Counted from the first letter of the stretch, positions 16,063 through 25,390 are shown. The stretch: 36,095 nt of DNA from an uncultured Prevotellaceae bacterium (GCA_900318795.1 ONLU01000025.1:1-36095); one strand, 5' to 3'. Program-made: numbers and translations. Notes: generated by a model not told the origin, from the letters alone.

Positions 16063-19005
16063 TTACAGTTTGACGCTTACTTGCTGACCACTATAATTGA
16101 CCAACACACCCGACTTCTGAGTGAAGCTGAGTTCGCGTGGCTGGTCCTTGGTGACATAGACCACATTGAACTGGCGCTGCTTCAGCGAGCCCTGGAACTT
16201 GCCCTGCTGCTTACCGATGGTCAGCGTCTTGTCTGCATCGTTGTAGGTGATGTCAATGGTCAGATATTTGCCCTTCTCGTAGTTGTAGTTCACGCCCTCG
16301 TCCTCGTAGAGCTGGAACTGACCGTCGCGACCAGCATACACATAGAGCGTAATCTGGTCAGCAGGTTTCTCATCGCAGTACTGCATCTCGGGACCATAGG
16401 GGATGATGCTGCCCTCACGGACATAGACCGGAATGCGCTCGTAGGGAGCGTCAACCACCAGCGACTGACCACCCTGGATATACTCACCCGTATACAGGTC
16501 GTACCAACCTGACTGCTTGGGGAAGTAGACCTGACGGTTGCGGGCCTTGTACTGGGCTACAGGACAGGCCATCAGCGCAGGTCCGAACATCCACTGGTCC
16601 TTGATGTTCTCTACATTCTTGTCTCCGTTGAAGTCCATCACCAGACCACGCATCATCGTGTAGTCCTTCAGGTGTACCCAGCCTGCCATCGAGTAGAGGT
16701 AAGGCATCAGTCGATAGCGCAGTTTGTCGTAATAGACGAACGACTTGTAGCAGGGATGATTGTCGGGAGCCAGGTTCCAGATTTCGCGCAGGGGCCACTG
16801 GCCGTGCACACGGAACAGGGGGATGAAAGCACCAAACTGGCTCCAACGGGCCTGCAGCTCACGCCACTCCTTCAAGTCTTCGTTCTCCACACCGGTCTTC
16901 TCGTACTCACCCTGAGCCTTCATGTAGCGGTTCTCCACGCAGAAGCCTCCCTGGTCCATACCCCAGAAGGGCAGTCCGGACATCGAGTAGTTCAGTCCTG
17001 CGGTCATCTGGGCACGCATATCCTCCCAACGGGTACCTATATCACCACTCCATGTAGCGGTAGAATAGCGCTGCTCACCGGCAAACCCGCTACGAGTCAG
17101 CAGGAATACGCGCTGGTTGGGCCGCACTGAGCGCTGTCCGTTGTAGATGGCATCCGCATTGACTATTGAATATGCATTGAAATACTCTGTGGTCGTTCCC
17201 AGTGCGGTAGGTCCGCTCAGGGCCTTGCGATACCACATGGGTGTGCAGTCCCGGACATTGGGTTCTGAGGCATCCATCCACCAGGCGTCTATACCATATT
17301 TATATTTAGAGAACAGGTTCTCGTCCATCTGACGCCAGAACATCTTGCGGGCTCCTGCGTCATAGGCATCATAGAATGAGCCCACGTAGCCCGGACCTAC
17401 CCAGTCGTGGATGTCATCCTTCACAGCCTGGTGATACATCCAGCCCTTCTGGTCTATCTCCTTGTAGTTAGCGGTATTGCAGTAGAACTTAGGCCAGACG
17501 GAAATCATGAAGCGGCCCCCCATGGCATGTACTGAGTCGAGCATCGCCTGCGGATTGGGATAGCGCGAGGCCTCAAACTGGTGAGAGCCCCACTGGTCCT
17601 CCTTCCAGTAGTTCCAGTCCTGCACAATGTTGTCACACGGTATCTGGCGCTTACGGAACTCAGCCAGGTTCTCCTCTATCTCGCCTGAGGTCTTATAGCG
17701 CTCACGACTCTGCCAGAAGCCCAGCACCCACTTGGGATAGACGGGGGCCTTGCCTGTCAGCGTACGATAGCCCGAGATGACCTCGTCAGCATTCTGTCCG
17801 GCAATGAAGTAGTAGTCCATATCCTTGGCCATCTCACTCCAGATGCTGAGTTTACGCTGGTCCTTGTTCTGCTTGGCCACACGCAGTCCACAGTAGCTGA
17901 CATCACCATCGGGCTTCCATTCTATGCGCAGCTGCTGGCGCTTGCCCTTAGGCAGCACTTTGCGGAACTTATAGGTGTTGGGGTTCCAGGCTGTACGCCA
18001 ACGCTCAGCCACCACTTCCTTACCTCCTATATATACCTTAATATATCCGGCATAATAGAGGATGAAGTGGTAGACAGCCTCCTGCGGAGCTTCGATATAG
18101 CCTTCATACACCACGTTGGCACCATTGAGTTTGAAACCCTTGGGCAGGTTCTTGATGCCTCCAGGCTCAGTACGGTTAGCCAGTTCTGAAGCTGCGGGAC
18201 AGTCGAACTCATAGTAGATAGAGTCCTCGTCGCGCACCAGTCGCTGGCCGTCCTTATCGGTATAGGTACCTGTCAGGTGTCCTTCCCTACCCTGCTTGTC
18301 GTAGAGTTTGAAAGCACTTCCCAGCTGCAGATAGTCATCAGGATTGCCAAAGCGGCAATAGCTGTACGAGTCCCACAGCAGTCCATAGTTATTGTTCGAC
18401 AACACGAAAGGCACACTGACCTTGGTATTATATTGGAACAGGTCTTCGTTCAGTCCCTTCATGTTCAGCTCCTCTGACTGGTGCTGGCCCAGTCCGTAGA
18501 AAGCTTCTTCCCTGGGACTGTCGAACAGCATGCGCCAGGTCAGTCCGTTGCGCTGGGCCTCAGGCACCTTGGCTACATCGACACCAATCTCGCGATCGGG
18601 AACACGGAAAGGCTTGAAGGTCTTGCCCTCCTCAGCTTCTTTCAACAGCGACTTGCCGTCCTTGTCGAAAAACTCCACACGACCTGATGCCTCGTCCACC
18701 TTAGCTGTCACACAGGCAGCCTTGATGGTCACCACGTCATCGTCCTCAGATACCGTAAACTTCGGTTTTGCAGTCTGCTTGACTATCATCAGGCTCTGCT
18801 TCTTGGGCAGTTGTGCCTCTGATGTTGCCTGCACCCTGATAATGTTGTCACTGACCACTTGCAAGCGCACCACCCGGGCACCACCTGCCTTCACTTTTTC
18901 AATGGGAACAGTTACATACTGACCGTCTACCTTGTAGTCTGCAGCCAGCACGGCCACAACTGTCATAGAGGCCATTCCCGCCATCAGTAATCTTTGAATG
19001 TTCAT
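16063..19005 (-). CDS. GH31 alpha-xylosidase-like enzyme with PA14 insert, exported
   Basis: A 980-residue family 31 glycosidase with a signal peptide (MNIQRLLMAGMASMTVVAVLAA). After the N-terminal beta domain (about 25-235), a PA14 domain is inserted (about 240-385; VYEGYIEAPQEAVYHF and IKVYIGGKEV are typical), followed by the catalytic barrel. The nucleophile is Asp578 in WWMDASEP and the acid/base Asp655 in WSGDIGTRW. This architecture matches the alpha-xylosidase of the Bacteroides ovatus xyloglucan locus (BoGH31A), so removal of alpha-xylose from xyloglucan oligosaccharides is likely; other alpha-glycosides are possible. It has its own promoter and strong terminator. It lies 80 bp downstream of the AraC-type regulator, a plausible target. 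It differs from the YicI-like GH31 at 4611, so the two are not recent duplicates. Confidence 0.93.
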   Translation of the reverse strand: MNIQRLLMAGMASMTVVAVLAADYKVDGQYVTVPIEKVKAGGARVVRLQVVSDNIIRVQATSEAQLPKKQSLMIVKQTAKPKFTVSEDDDVVTIKAACVTAKVDEASGRVEFFDKDGKSLLKEAEEGKTFKPFRVPDREIGVDVAKVPEAQRNGLTWRMLFDSPREEAFYGLGQHQSEELNMKGLNEDLFQYNTKVSVPFVLSNNNYGLLWDSYSYCRFGNPDDYLQLGSAFKLYDKQGREGHLTGTYTDKDGQRLVRDEDSIYYEFDCPAASELANRTEPGGIKNLPKGFKLNGANVVYEGYIEAPQEAVYHFILYYAGYIKVYIGGKEVVAERWRTAWNPNTYKFRKVLPKGKRQQLRIEWKPDGDVSYCGLRVAKQNKDQRKLSIWSEMAKDMDYYFIAGQNADEVISGYRTLTGKAPVYPKWVLGFWQSRERYKTSGEIEENLAEFRKRQIPCDNIVQDWNYWKEDQWGSHQFEASRYPNPQAMLDSVHAMGGRFMISVWPKFYCNTANYKEIDQKGWMYHQAVKDDIHDWVGPGYVGSFYDAYDAGARKMFWRQMDENLFSKYKYGIDAWWMDASEPNVRDCTPMWYRKALSGPTALGTTTEYFNAYSIVNADAIYNGQRSVRPNQRVFLLTRSGFAGEQRYSTATWSGDIGTRWEDMRAQMTAGLNYSMSGLPFWGMDQGGFCVENRYMKAQGEYEKTGVENEDLKEWRELQARWSQFGAFIPLFRVHGQWPLREIWNLAPDNHPCYKSFVYYDKLRYRLMPYLYSMAGWVHLKDYTMMRGLVMDFNGDKNVENIKDQWMFGPALMACPVAQYKARNRQVYFPKQSGWYDLYTGEYIQGGQSLVVDAPYERIPVYVREGSIIPYGPEMQYCDEKPADQITLYVYAGRDGQFQLYEDEGVNYNYEKGKYLTIDITYNDADKTLTIGKQQGKFQGSLKQRQFNVVYVTKDQPRELSFTQKSGVLVNYSGQQVSVKL

Positions 19006-19040
19006 TTGTTTTGTATTTATTGTTTAAGTTTTCAGTGCTT

Positions 19041-19049
19041 GCAAAGGTA
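19041..19049 (-). promoter_or_regulatory. -7 element of the PA14-GH31 promoter
   Basis: TACCTTTGC on the minus strand lies 35 nt before the ATG. The -33 position shows TGG rather than TTG, a weak match that would suit activator-dependent expression. Confidence 0.5.
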
Positions 19050-19085
19050 CGAATAAAAAGCGGAACACCATGTCACTAAATGTTA

Positions 19086-22000
19086 TCAATCACCGCTCAT
19101 TTCGTTTTTATTTCGGTTTTTATACTCTGATGGCATCACTCCATACATCTCCTTGAAGTATTTGGAGAGATAGCGCGGATTGTTGAAGCCTACCTTATAA
19201 GCAACCTCCGCAACAGTCAACTGGCTCTTGCTCAACAGTTGCTCTGCATGGCGTAGACGTATCTGACGGATAAACTCCGAGGGGGTCAGGTCAGTGATGG
19301 CTGTCAACTTCTTATAGAGGTGGACACGCGACATGCCCAGTTCCTCTGCCATCGTTTCCACACTGATGTCTGCATTGTCCAGATTTTTCTCCACATAGTC
19401 TGTAGCAGCCCGGACCAGTTTCTCGTCCAGGCTTTCTATCTCCAGCTCGCGAATCCGGGGTTTCAACTTGGTCTTCAACTGATTGTTCTCAGTCAGCTTG
19501 GACACTTCCTCCAACAGGTTCTCCACCTGCGAGAACACCTGTTGCTGCTGTTCGTAACGCTGCTCGTCGGTCTCCTGCTGCATCATCGCATTGAGACTTT
19601 CAAAGGTCTGCCGGAAAGGTTGATGCAGTTCATCATTGATAGTCTCTTCAAACTTCTGCTTGAGTTCGTCCACACGATGACTGCTCTCCCGTTCCATCTT
19701 CAGCTTCTCTAAGCGTAGTTTCTCCTGACTACGCCTATACTGCCAATAAGCAGCCGCCCCCAAAATCATCAGATAGACAAGCCACATCCACCAGGAGCGA
19801 TACCATGGAGTGGCTATAGTGATAGGCAGGCGGGCTTCCGTCACACCCATGATGCCATCATTCTCCAACATCCTGACACAGAGCACATAACTGCCCGAAG
19901 GCAGACCCGTGTAAGTAACGTCGGGCCTGGCATCTTCCGTATAGCGCCACTGGTCACTGAACCCTTCCAGCCTATAGGCAAAACGGGCCCGGTTGTGCAC
20001 CTCACCACTGTTCGAACAGAGCTGTATGGTAAACATATTCTCCGAATAGTCCAATTCGAGTCGCTCACCCACATTCCTCACTTTCTCGTCCAGCACCTTC
20101 ACACCACTGAACTGAGGAATCTCCTTCAGTGGTCTGGCAGCAGTCAGTATCAATGGATTGATGATGTCAATACCCTCATGTCCACCAATGACTATCCTGC
20201 CGTCTGGGGCAATCACGACAGACCGTTGGTTATAAACGGCATTCTGCAAACCGTCACGGTTATTGTAGCTTCTCACCAGGAACGCCCACCGGTTATTTTT
20301 CTCACGCTGGGGAATGACATTGGAGACACCATGCTCTGTGACCACCCACATGCCATGATGACGGTCCTCCACCATACCATTGACAGTCGAGCCTATCAGC
20401 CCTGAGTTCATATCCAACAGATAGGTGGTACCCGTCGAGGGGTCACTGACTGTGGCTCCAGAGGCAGCACCTTGCCAGATAAGTCCCCTGCTGTCCTGAA
20501 AAACCTGTATAGATGCTGGTGTGGTCGGAATGTCAGTCTGCTGACCAGCTATCCCACAGTTTTCCACAGTCATGGACCGAGGATTCACCAGGGAGTAGAA
20601 CTCGCTGTGTCCTACCAGGAGCAAGCCGTCAGGGGTCAGCTGGACAGAGGATATGTAGTTGCTGGGCAATGCAGAATTCTCCATATTGAGCGTGGTGAAC
20701 TTCCCCGTATGGCGGTCTATGCGCTGCAGTCCCCCGCCCAACGTTCCAATCCATATATTACCGACAGAATCCTCATCGATGGCCCACACGCTGTTATTGG
20801 CCAGCCCATCTGAACCGTCGTGCATCTTAAACGTTTGTACATGTCCCTCTTTGATGCTTGCCAGACCGCCTTCGTAAGTACCAAACCACAGCGTACCGTC
20901 TTTAGCACTCAGACTGCTCACGATGATATCTGACTCCAGTCCGCTGTTCTTCTTGTTGTAGATGGTGCGCTTGCCTGTCAACAGACTATAGTGCACAATA
21001 CCTTGATCGTTCGTTCCTGCCCAACAGTCGCCACTCGAGTCAATACAGACGGTATTGACATTGCCCAGGTCCACATGCTTGAAGTCAAACTGGTTCTCGG
21101 TATAGAAGTTGACACCATTCATATAGGTGGCAATCCACATGCGGTCCTGCTGGTCACGATAAATCTTGCGAAGGGTATTGTCTCCTATGGTTGTCTCGTC
21201 GTACTTCTCCGTCAGGAACTGACGCACCTGACGACCTTGTATGTCGACCACACACAAACCGTCATGGTCAGTGGCCAGCCAAAGCATGCCATGACTATCG
21301 GACACCACATCCCATAGCATCATGTCGGGACGCAATGCCGCTATCCCCAGTTGTTGCAGGGCATCGTTGGCAGAGCTATACCATCGTCCTGTCTTGCGCA
21401 GAAAGACAAATGCCCTGCTGTCAGCCAGTGCCCAGATATTCTGCCAGTTGTCAACGTGCAACACATATCCTGCGTTCTTAGGAGCACCACACCGCTGTAG
21501 CCTGTTGCTTTTCCATGAAATACGGACATCTGACGTATGGAAACATACCATCTTGCCATTGTTTGAGATGACCAGCAAACTGTTGCCATGCTCTTCGAAA
21601 TCACTGACTGCAAAGTCCGAACTAATGGTTTGGGCTCCAGTCCCAGAGGCAAAGTGGTGTACCTTTCCGGTCTGTGCATTCAGGTGCCAGAACCCATGGT
21701 CATAGGTCTTCACCCAGAAGTTCTTGTACTTGTCAATATACAGACGCTCGACGGAACCTTGGACGCCCCGTTCGTGCAACCATTGCTCAGCATGACGATT
21801 GCACGTTTCTGCCACTGGATCAAAGATGGAGTACTGTACACCATGCCTTAGCCAGAGACTTCCTTCAGCATCCTCCTGCACCTCATCCACATAGCTCTTG
21901 AACAGGGTGGTGGTATCTTTCGCCTGGGAGTAATAGCATCTGATCCGATAGCCATCATAGCGGTTCAGTCCATAGGGTGTTCCTATCCATACCAACCCAC

Positions 22001-22139
22001 GTGAATCACGGAAGATACAGTTCGTTTGCGTATTCGACAAGCCGTCACGGGTGTCCAACCGACGGAACTTCATGTCGGGGACTACAGCATGTACGGTGAT
22101 GGCAAAGAACAACAGCCCAAGGGATAGTACGCTCTTCAT
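19086..22139 (-). CDS. membrane-tethered propeller/Y_Y_Y sensor with AraC output, lacking kinase and receiver
   Basis: A 1017-residue regulator. A signal peptide is followed by a two-component-regulator beta-propeller region (about 20-690; MKFRRLDTRDGLSN start, repeats such as GLVWIGTPYGLNRYDG), a Y_Y_Y domain (about 700-777), a transmembrane helix (784-799) and a cytoplasmic helical region. That region (about 820-890) aligns with HisKA, but KQKFEETINDELHQPF has Asp836 where the phosphoacceptor His of SHELRTPL should be. No ATPase boxes and no receiver follow. Instead an AraC domain (901-1017) comes directly, with helix-turn-helices at about 925-945 and 974-1000 (GFNNPRYLSKYFKEMYG). It thus looks like a hybrid two-component protein with its middle removed. 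It begins 3 bp after the paralogous sensor upstream. Probable target: nearby carbohydrate genes. Confidence 0.9.
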   Translation of the reverse strand: MKSVLSLGLLFFAITVHAVVPDMKFRRLDTRDGLSNTQTNCIFRDSRGLVWIGTPYGLNRYDGYRIRCYYSQAKDTTTLFKSYVDEVQEDAEGSLWLRHGVQYSIFDPVAETCNRHAEQWLHERGVQGSVERLYIDKYKNFWVKTYDHGFWHLNAQTGKVHHFASGTGAQTISSDFAVSDFEEHGNSLLVISNNGKMVCFHTSDVRISWKSNRLQRCGAPKNAGYVLHVDNWQNIWALADSRAFVFLRKTGRWYSSANDALQQLGIAALRPDMMLWDVVSDSHGMLWLATDHDGLCVVDIQGRQVRQFLTEKYDETTIGDNTLRKIYRDQQDRMWIATYMNGVNFYTENQFDFKHVDLGNVNTVCIDSSGDCWAGTNDQGIVHYSLLTGKRTIYNKKNSGLESDIIVSSLSAKDGTLWFGTYEGGLASIKEGHVQTFKMHDGSDGLANNSVWAIDEDSVGNIWIGTLGGGLQRIDRHTGKFTTLNMENSALPSNYISSVQLTPDGLLLVGHSEFYSLVNPRSMTVENCGIAGQQTDIPTTPASIQVFQDSRGLIWQGAASGATVSDPSTGTTYLLDMNSGLIGSTVNGMVEDRHHGMWVVTEHGVSNVIPQREKNNRWAFLVRSYNNRDGLQNAVYNQRSVVIAPDGRIVIGGHEGIDIINPLILTAARPLKEIPQFSGVKVLDEKVRNVGERLELDYSENMFTIQLCSNSGEVHNRARFAYRLEGFSDQWRYTEDARPDVTYTGLPSGSYVLCVRMLENDGIMGVTEARLPITIATPWYRSWWMWLVYLMILGAAAYWQYRRSQEKLRLEKLKMERESSHRVDELKQKFEETINDELHQPFRQTFESLNAMMQQETDEQRYEQQQQVFSQVENLLEEVSKLTENNQLKTKLKPRIRELEIESLDEKLVRAATDYVEKNLDNADISVETMAEELGMSRVHLYKKLTAITDLTPSEFIRQIRLRHAEQLLSKSQLTVAEVAYKVGFNNPRYLSKYFKEMYGVMPSEYKNRNKNEMSGD

Positions 22140-22142
22140 GGG

Positions 22143-25100
22143 TTATTCTTCATCCATCAACACGGCCTCTTCAATCTCTACTTCGGGCTCTATAGGCAGG
22201 GTAATCACAACGACTGTGCCACCACCGGGATTGTCTTCCAAACGTATCGAACCTTCATGAGCTACCACGATATCCTTCACCTTGTCCAAGCCTATACCCT
22301 CATTGCCTATCATGGGTTCAAAGGCTGTTGCCTTGTACTCGTCGCGTATTCCGATACCATTGTCACCCACCTGAATGACGGCATGACGCTGGTCGCTCTT
22401 GCCCAGATTGACTGTAATCTGGCAATTGCCTGGTGAGAATCTGACTGAGTTATGTAACAGGATGTTCAGGGCTGTTGTCAGTTGGTCGTGGTCGATTTGT
22501 GCCTTCAGCTCATCCGTCATGGAACGACAGGATATTTTGGCCTTCTGACCTTCTTTCGTCGCAGCAAAGGTCTTGCAGATACCTTTGACTACGACCACCA
22601 GGTCTTCCTCTTTCCTGTTCAGCACCACTTGCTCATGCTGTGGTTCCTCAACAGCTTCCACATTGCCTGCCTGACCATTCTTTCTGACCATCTCCTGACG
22701 CATCTCGTTCATCCAGTGCTGCTTCTCTGTCTCACGACGCAAGGTCTCAGCGTCCATGCGCTGCTGCTGTCGCTTCAGGAACCAGCGACGCCACCACCAG
22801 GCTGCTCCAGCTATAATCAGCATATAGAGCAGTATCATCCAGCGGGTACGCCAGAGGGCCGGGCGAATGGTGATTTCCATCGTGCTCTCCTCTTCTCCAA
22901 AGGTACCATCGTCATTCAGCATGCGTACATGCAGTGTGTAACTGCCTGCACCCAGCGAGTTATAGGTGATATTGGGATTCAACTCCGAGGTCTTCACCCA
23001 GTTCTTGTTAAAGCCTTCCAGCATATAGACGAAACGCTTACCGTTATTGATATCTCCGGCATCGCTGGCCAGCTGAATGGTAAACTGGTCATTGTAGCTG
23101 AGCGTAATCTCCCGGCAGACATCCAAAGCCTCGTCCAGGATGACACGACCGTCAAATTCCCTGCCTACAGGTACGTCCGCATCAAAAATCTGCAAACCGC
23201 TGAAGATGGGACGTTCCTTGCTCTTCGCGTTTGACATGGCCTTCGGATTGATGACATCCAGTCCACCCTGACCGCCTATCAGTATCAGACCGTCATGGGT
23301 CAGACAGGTAGAGCGCTGATTGTAGGTTTCCTGCTGCAGTCCGTCACGGTTGTTGTAACTACTCACCGTGAACTGCCAGTTTCCGTCTTCTTGCTTCTCG
23401 GGAATGATCTTGGATACCCCATGGTCCGTCACAACCCACATCGTATGCTCATGGTCTTCCAGGATAGAGCACACGCTGGATCCGAAGAGACCATGTGTCA
23501 TGTCCAACAGCCATACCTTCTGGGTTTTCTGGTCGTACACCGATGCTCCGGATGCAGACCCCTGCCAGATGAGTCCACGTGAGTCTTCCATGACACAGAC
23601 CGTAGAACCCATGTTAGAGGGCATATTCTCCGTTTCCGGCAATACCCGGTTCGCCAGTTGTCCCGTGACAGGATTCACAAAGCACCAGAACCAGCTGGTA
23701 CCCACCATCAGCCATCCTTTCTTGATCCATCCGGTACTGGTCATATAGTTACTGGGCAGACCGGCATTGTCTGCATTCCAGGTACGGAACTTACCCGTCT
23801 TCAGGTCAAGCATCTGGATACCACCACCCAGTGTGGCTATCCACATACGGCCCCATTTATCCTCCGTCACACTCCACACATTGTTGGTCGACAGTCCGTT
23901 GCCGTCACCTGTTGAGCGCCAGTTGACGATGGTAGCCTGATAGGGGTCAGTCTTGGAGGGGATACAGCGTGTCAGACCTCCGTTATAGGAACCAAACCAG
24001 ATACTTCCGTCACTGGCCCTGCAACTGCCCACCATGATATTGCCCAGCATCGGACTGTTGTCCTTGGTATAGTGGTTCACCACTTCCCCGCTCCGTGGGT
24101 CGTAGACATAGATACCGTCCGTATTGCTGCCAAGCCAATAATTGCCGTGACGGTCTTCCGCCACTGTATTGATGTCACCAAGAGCAAGACTCTTGATACT
24201 GGCCAGGCCTTCCTTGAACTCATTGACACCATTCTTATAGGTTCCTATCCATATCTGATTGCCTGAGTCCACATACACTTGTCGGGGTGAGTTGTCACTG
24301 ATGGTCGACTCATCAAACTTGTTGTTCATAAACTGACGGACCTCTTTGTCCTTACGGTCGACGACAAATAGTCCCTGATGGTCGGTAGCTACCCAGAGAC
24401 GGTTCTTATGGTCTATCTTGACATCCCACACCTGCAGACCCTCCGGCAGCCCGTCTATGCCCTCGGACAACATCAACTCGCGCACGGTATTGTACCAGCG
24501 GTTTTCTTTCTTGACATAGACAAAGGTGTATTGCTCGGCAATCACATACAGATTCTCCTCCTGGTCTATCAGCAGTTTATAGTTCTGGCTTTCCAGCACA
24601 CCATGGTCGTGCATCCAGGTGTTTTCCCACTCTATCTGTCCCGTCTTGCCGTTTAGGCAAAGCAACTCTCCGGTATAGGTCATGATGACCAGTCCACAGG
24701 AGTAATCTGTCATGGCGGCAATACTATAGTGCTCCTTGATCTGGTTCTTGCCATAGCCCATCTTGAACTCAGTGGTCTTCTTCGTCTTCGGGTTGTAATA
24801 GAAGATTCCCTCTTCGTAGAACTTGATCCAGTAGTTCTTGTCTTTGTCTATATAGACCCGCTCCACGGCATTGCGCCCGGGAAGGAACTTCTCCACCACG
24901 CGGCTGGGATTCCGCTCGAACTTCTCCGTGACGGGATTGTAGATACAATAGTTCATACCCTGCTTCAGCCACAGGCGTCCCTCTATGTCTTCCATGATTT
25001 GCTCGGTATAGTTGTCGCGCATGGTGGTCGTGTCGCGCATATTCGAGAAGAAGGTCTTCACCCTATAGCCGTCATAGCGGTTCAGGCCATAGGCTGTACC

Positions 25101-25262
25101 TACCCACACAAAACCGCGGGAGTCACGGAAGACACAGTTCACCTGTGAGTTGGACAATCCGTTTCGGGTATCCAGACGACGGAACTTGACATCAGGCAGA
25201 GCAGCCTCGGCAAATAGCGACAGCATCATGACTGCCAGGAGCAAAAAAGTTTTTCGTATCAT
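22143..25262 (-). CDS. propeller/Y_Y_Y sensor with degenerate histidine kinase, no output domain
   Basis: A 1039-residue paralogue of the downstream gene. It has a signal peptide, beta-propeller (VKFRRLDTRNGLSN start; GFVWVGTAYGLNRYDG), Y_Y_Y domain (about 735-800) and transmembrane helix (about 806-824). The cytoplasmic part keeps an HATPase-like domain: N-box-like LLHNSVRFSP (Asn938), G1 DNGIGI (from Asp967) and GIGL (989-992), although the G2 box lacks its first motif glycine. The H box is lost: in KQHWMNEMRQEM the His position is Gln856, and the second dimerisation helix is shortened. Nothing follows the ATPase except an acidic tail, so there is no receiver and no DNA-binding domain. It is likely a pseudokinase. 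TAA-CCC-ATG spacing couples it to the AraC-type partner. It has its own promoter. Confidence 0.9.
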   Translation of the reverse strand: MIRKTFLLLAVMMLSLFAEAALPDVKFRRLDTRNGLSNSQVNCVFRDSRGFVWVGTAYGLNRYDGYRVKTFFSNMRDTTTMRDNYTEQIMEDIEGRLWLKQGMNYCIYNPVTEKFERNPSRVVEKFLPGRNAVERVYIDKDKNYWIKFYEEGIFYYNPKTKKTTEFKMGYGKNQIKEHYSIAAMTDYSCGLVIMTYTGELLCLNGKTGQIEWENTWMHDHGVLESQNYKLLIDQEENLYVIAEQYTFVYVKKENRWYNTVRELMLSEGIDGLPEGLQVWDVKIDHKNRLWVATDHQGLFVVDRKDKEVRQFMNNKFDESTISDNSPRQVYVDSGNQIWIGTYKNGVNEFKEGLASIKSLALGDINTVAEDRHGNYWLGSNTDGIYVYDPRSGEVVNHYTKDNSPMLGNIMVGSCRASDGSIWFGSYNGGLTRCIPSKTDPYQATIVNWRSTGDGNGLSTNNVWSVTEDKWGRMWIATLGGGIQMLDLKTGKFRTWNADNAGLPSNYMTSTGWIKKGWLMVGTSWFWCFVNPVTGQLANRVLPETENMPSNMGSTVCVMEDSRGLIWQGSASGASVYDQKTQKVWLLDMTHGLFGSSVCSILEDHEHTMWVVTDHGVSKIIPEKQEDGNWQFTVSSYNNRDGLQQETYNQRSTCLTHDGLILIGGQGGLDVINPKAMSNAKSKERPIFSGLQIFDADVPVGREFDGRVILDEALDVCREITLSYNDQFTIQLASDAGDINNGKRFVYMLEGFNKNWVKTSELNPNITYNSLGAGSYTLHVRMLNDDGTFGEEESTMEITIRPALWRTRWMILLYMLIIAGAAWWWRRWFLKRQQQRMDAETLRRETEKQHWMNEMRQEMVRKNGQAGNVEAVEEPQHEQVVLNRKEEDLVVVVKGICKTFAATKEGQKAKISCRSMTDELKAQIDHDQLTTALNILLHNSVRFSPGNCQITVNLGKSDQRHAVIQVGDNGIGIRDEYKATAFEPMIGNEGIGLDKVKDIVVAHEGSIRLEDNPGGGTVVVITLPIEPEVEIEEAVLMDEE

Positions 25263-25293
25263 GGGAAATAGTATTATTTACGTTTTGTATCCT

Positions 25294-25324
25294 GCAAATT
25301 TACGATTTTTTCGCAATATGCCAA
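25294..25324 (-). promoter_or_regulatory. promoter of the two-sensor operon
   Basis: On the minus strand, TTG (25322-25324) and TAAATTTGC (25294-25302) are 19 nt apart, 32 nt before the ATG of the upstream sensor. No promoter is possible in the 3 bp between the two sensor genes, so this one probably drives both. Confidence 0.7.
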
Positions 25325-25334
25325 AGAAAAACGC

Positions 25335-25370
25335 AAGAAAAAAAGCCTCCCGGGAAAAAATCGGGAGGCT
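25335..25370 (-). terminator. terminator of the EIIC-kduI-MFS operon
   Basis: AGCCTCCCG (25344-25352) pairs perfectly with CGGGAGGCT (25362-25370). On the minus strand the stem runs into TTTTTTTCTT, a textbook intrinsic terminator 20 nt after the MFS stop. It separates this operon from the sensors. Confidence 0.92.
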
Positions 25371-25390
25371 CTGATATACAATCAACGATA

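Noticed and set aside
4611-19005. Treating the two GH31 genes as a recent duplication.
   Set aside because: Their catalytic signatures (KCDFGE/WGGD versus WWMDASEP/WSGD) and the PA14 insert place them in different GH31 subgroups.
22143-22760. Calling the upstream propeller sensor a normal histidine kinase.
   Set aside because: The H box lacks His at the aligned position and the second dimerisation helix is missing, so kinase activity cannot be assumed.
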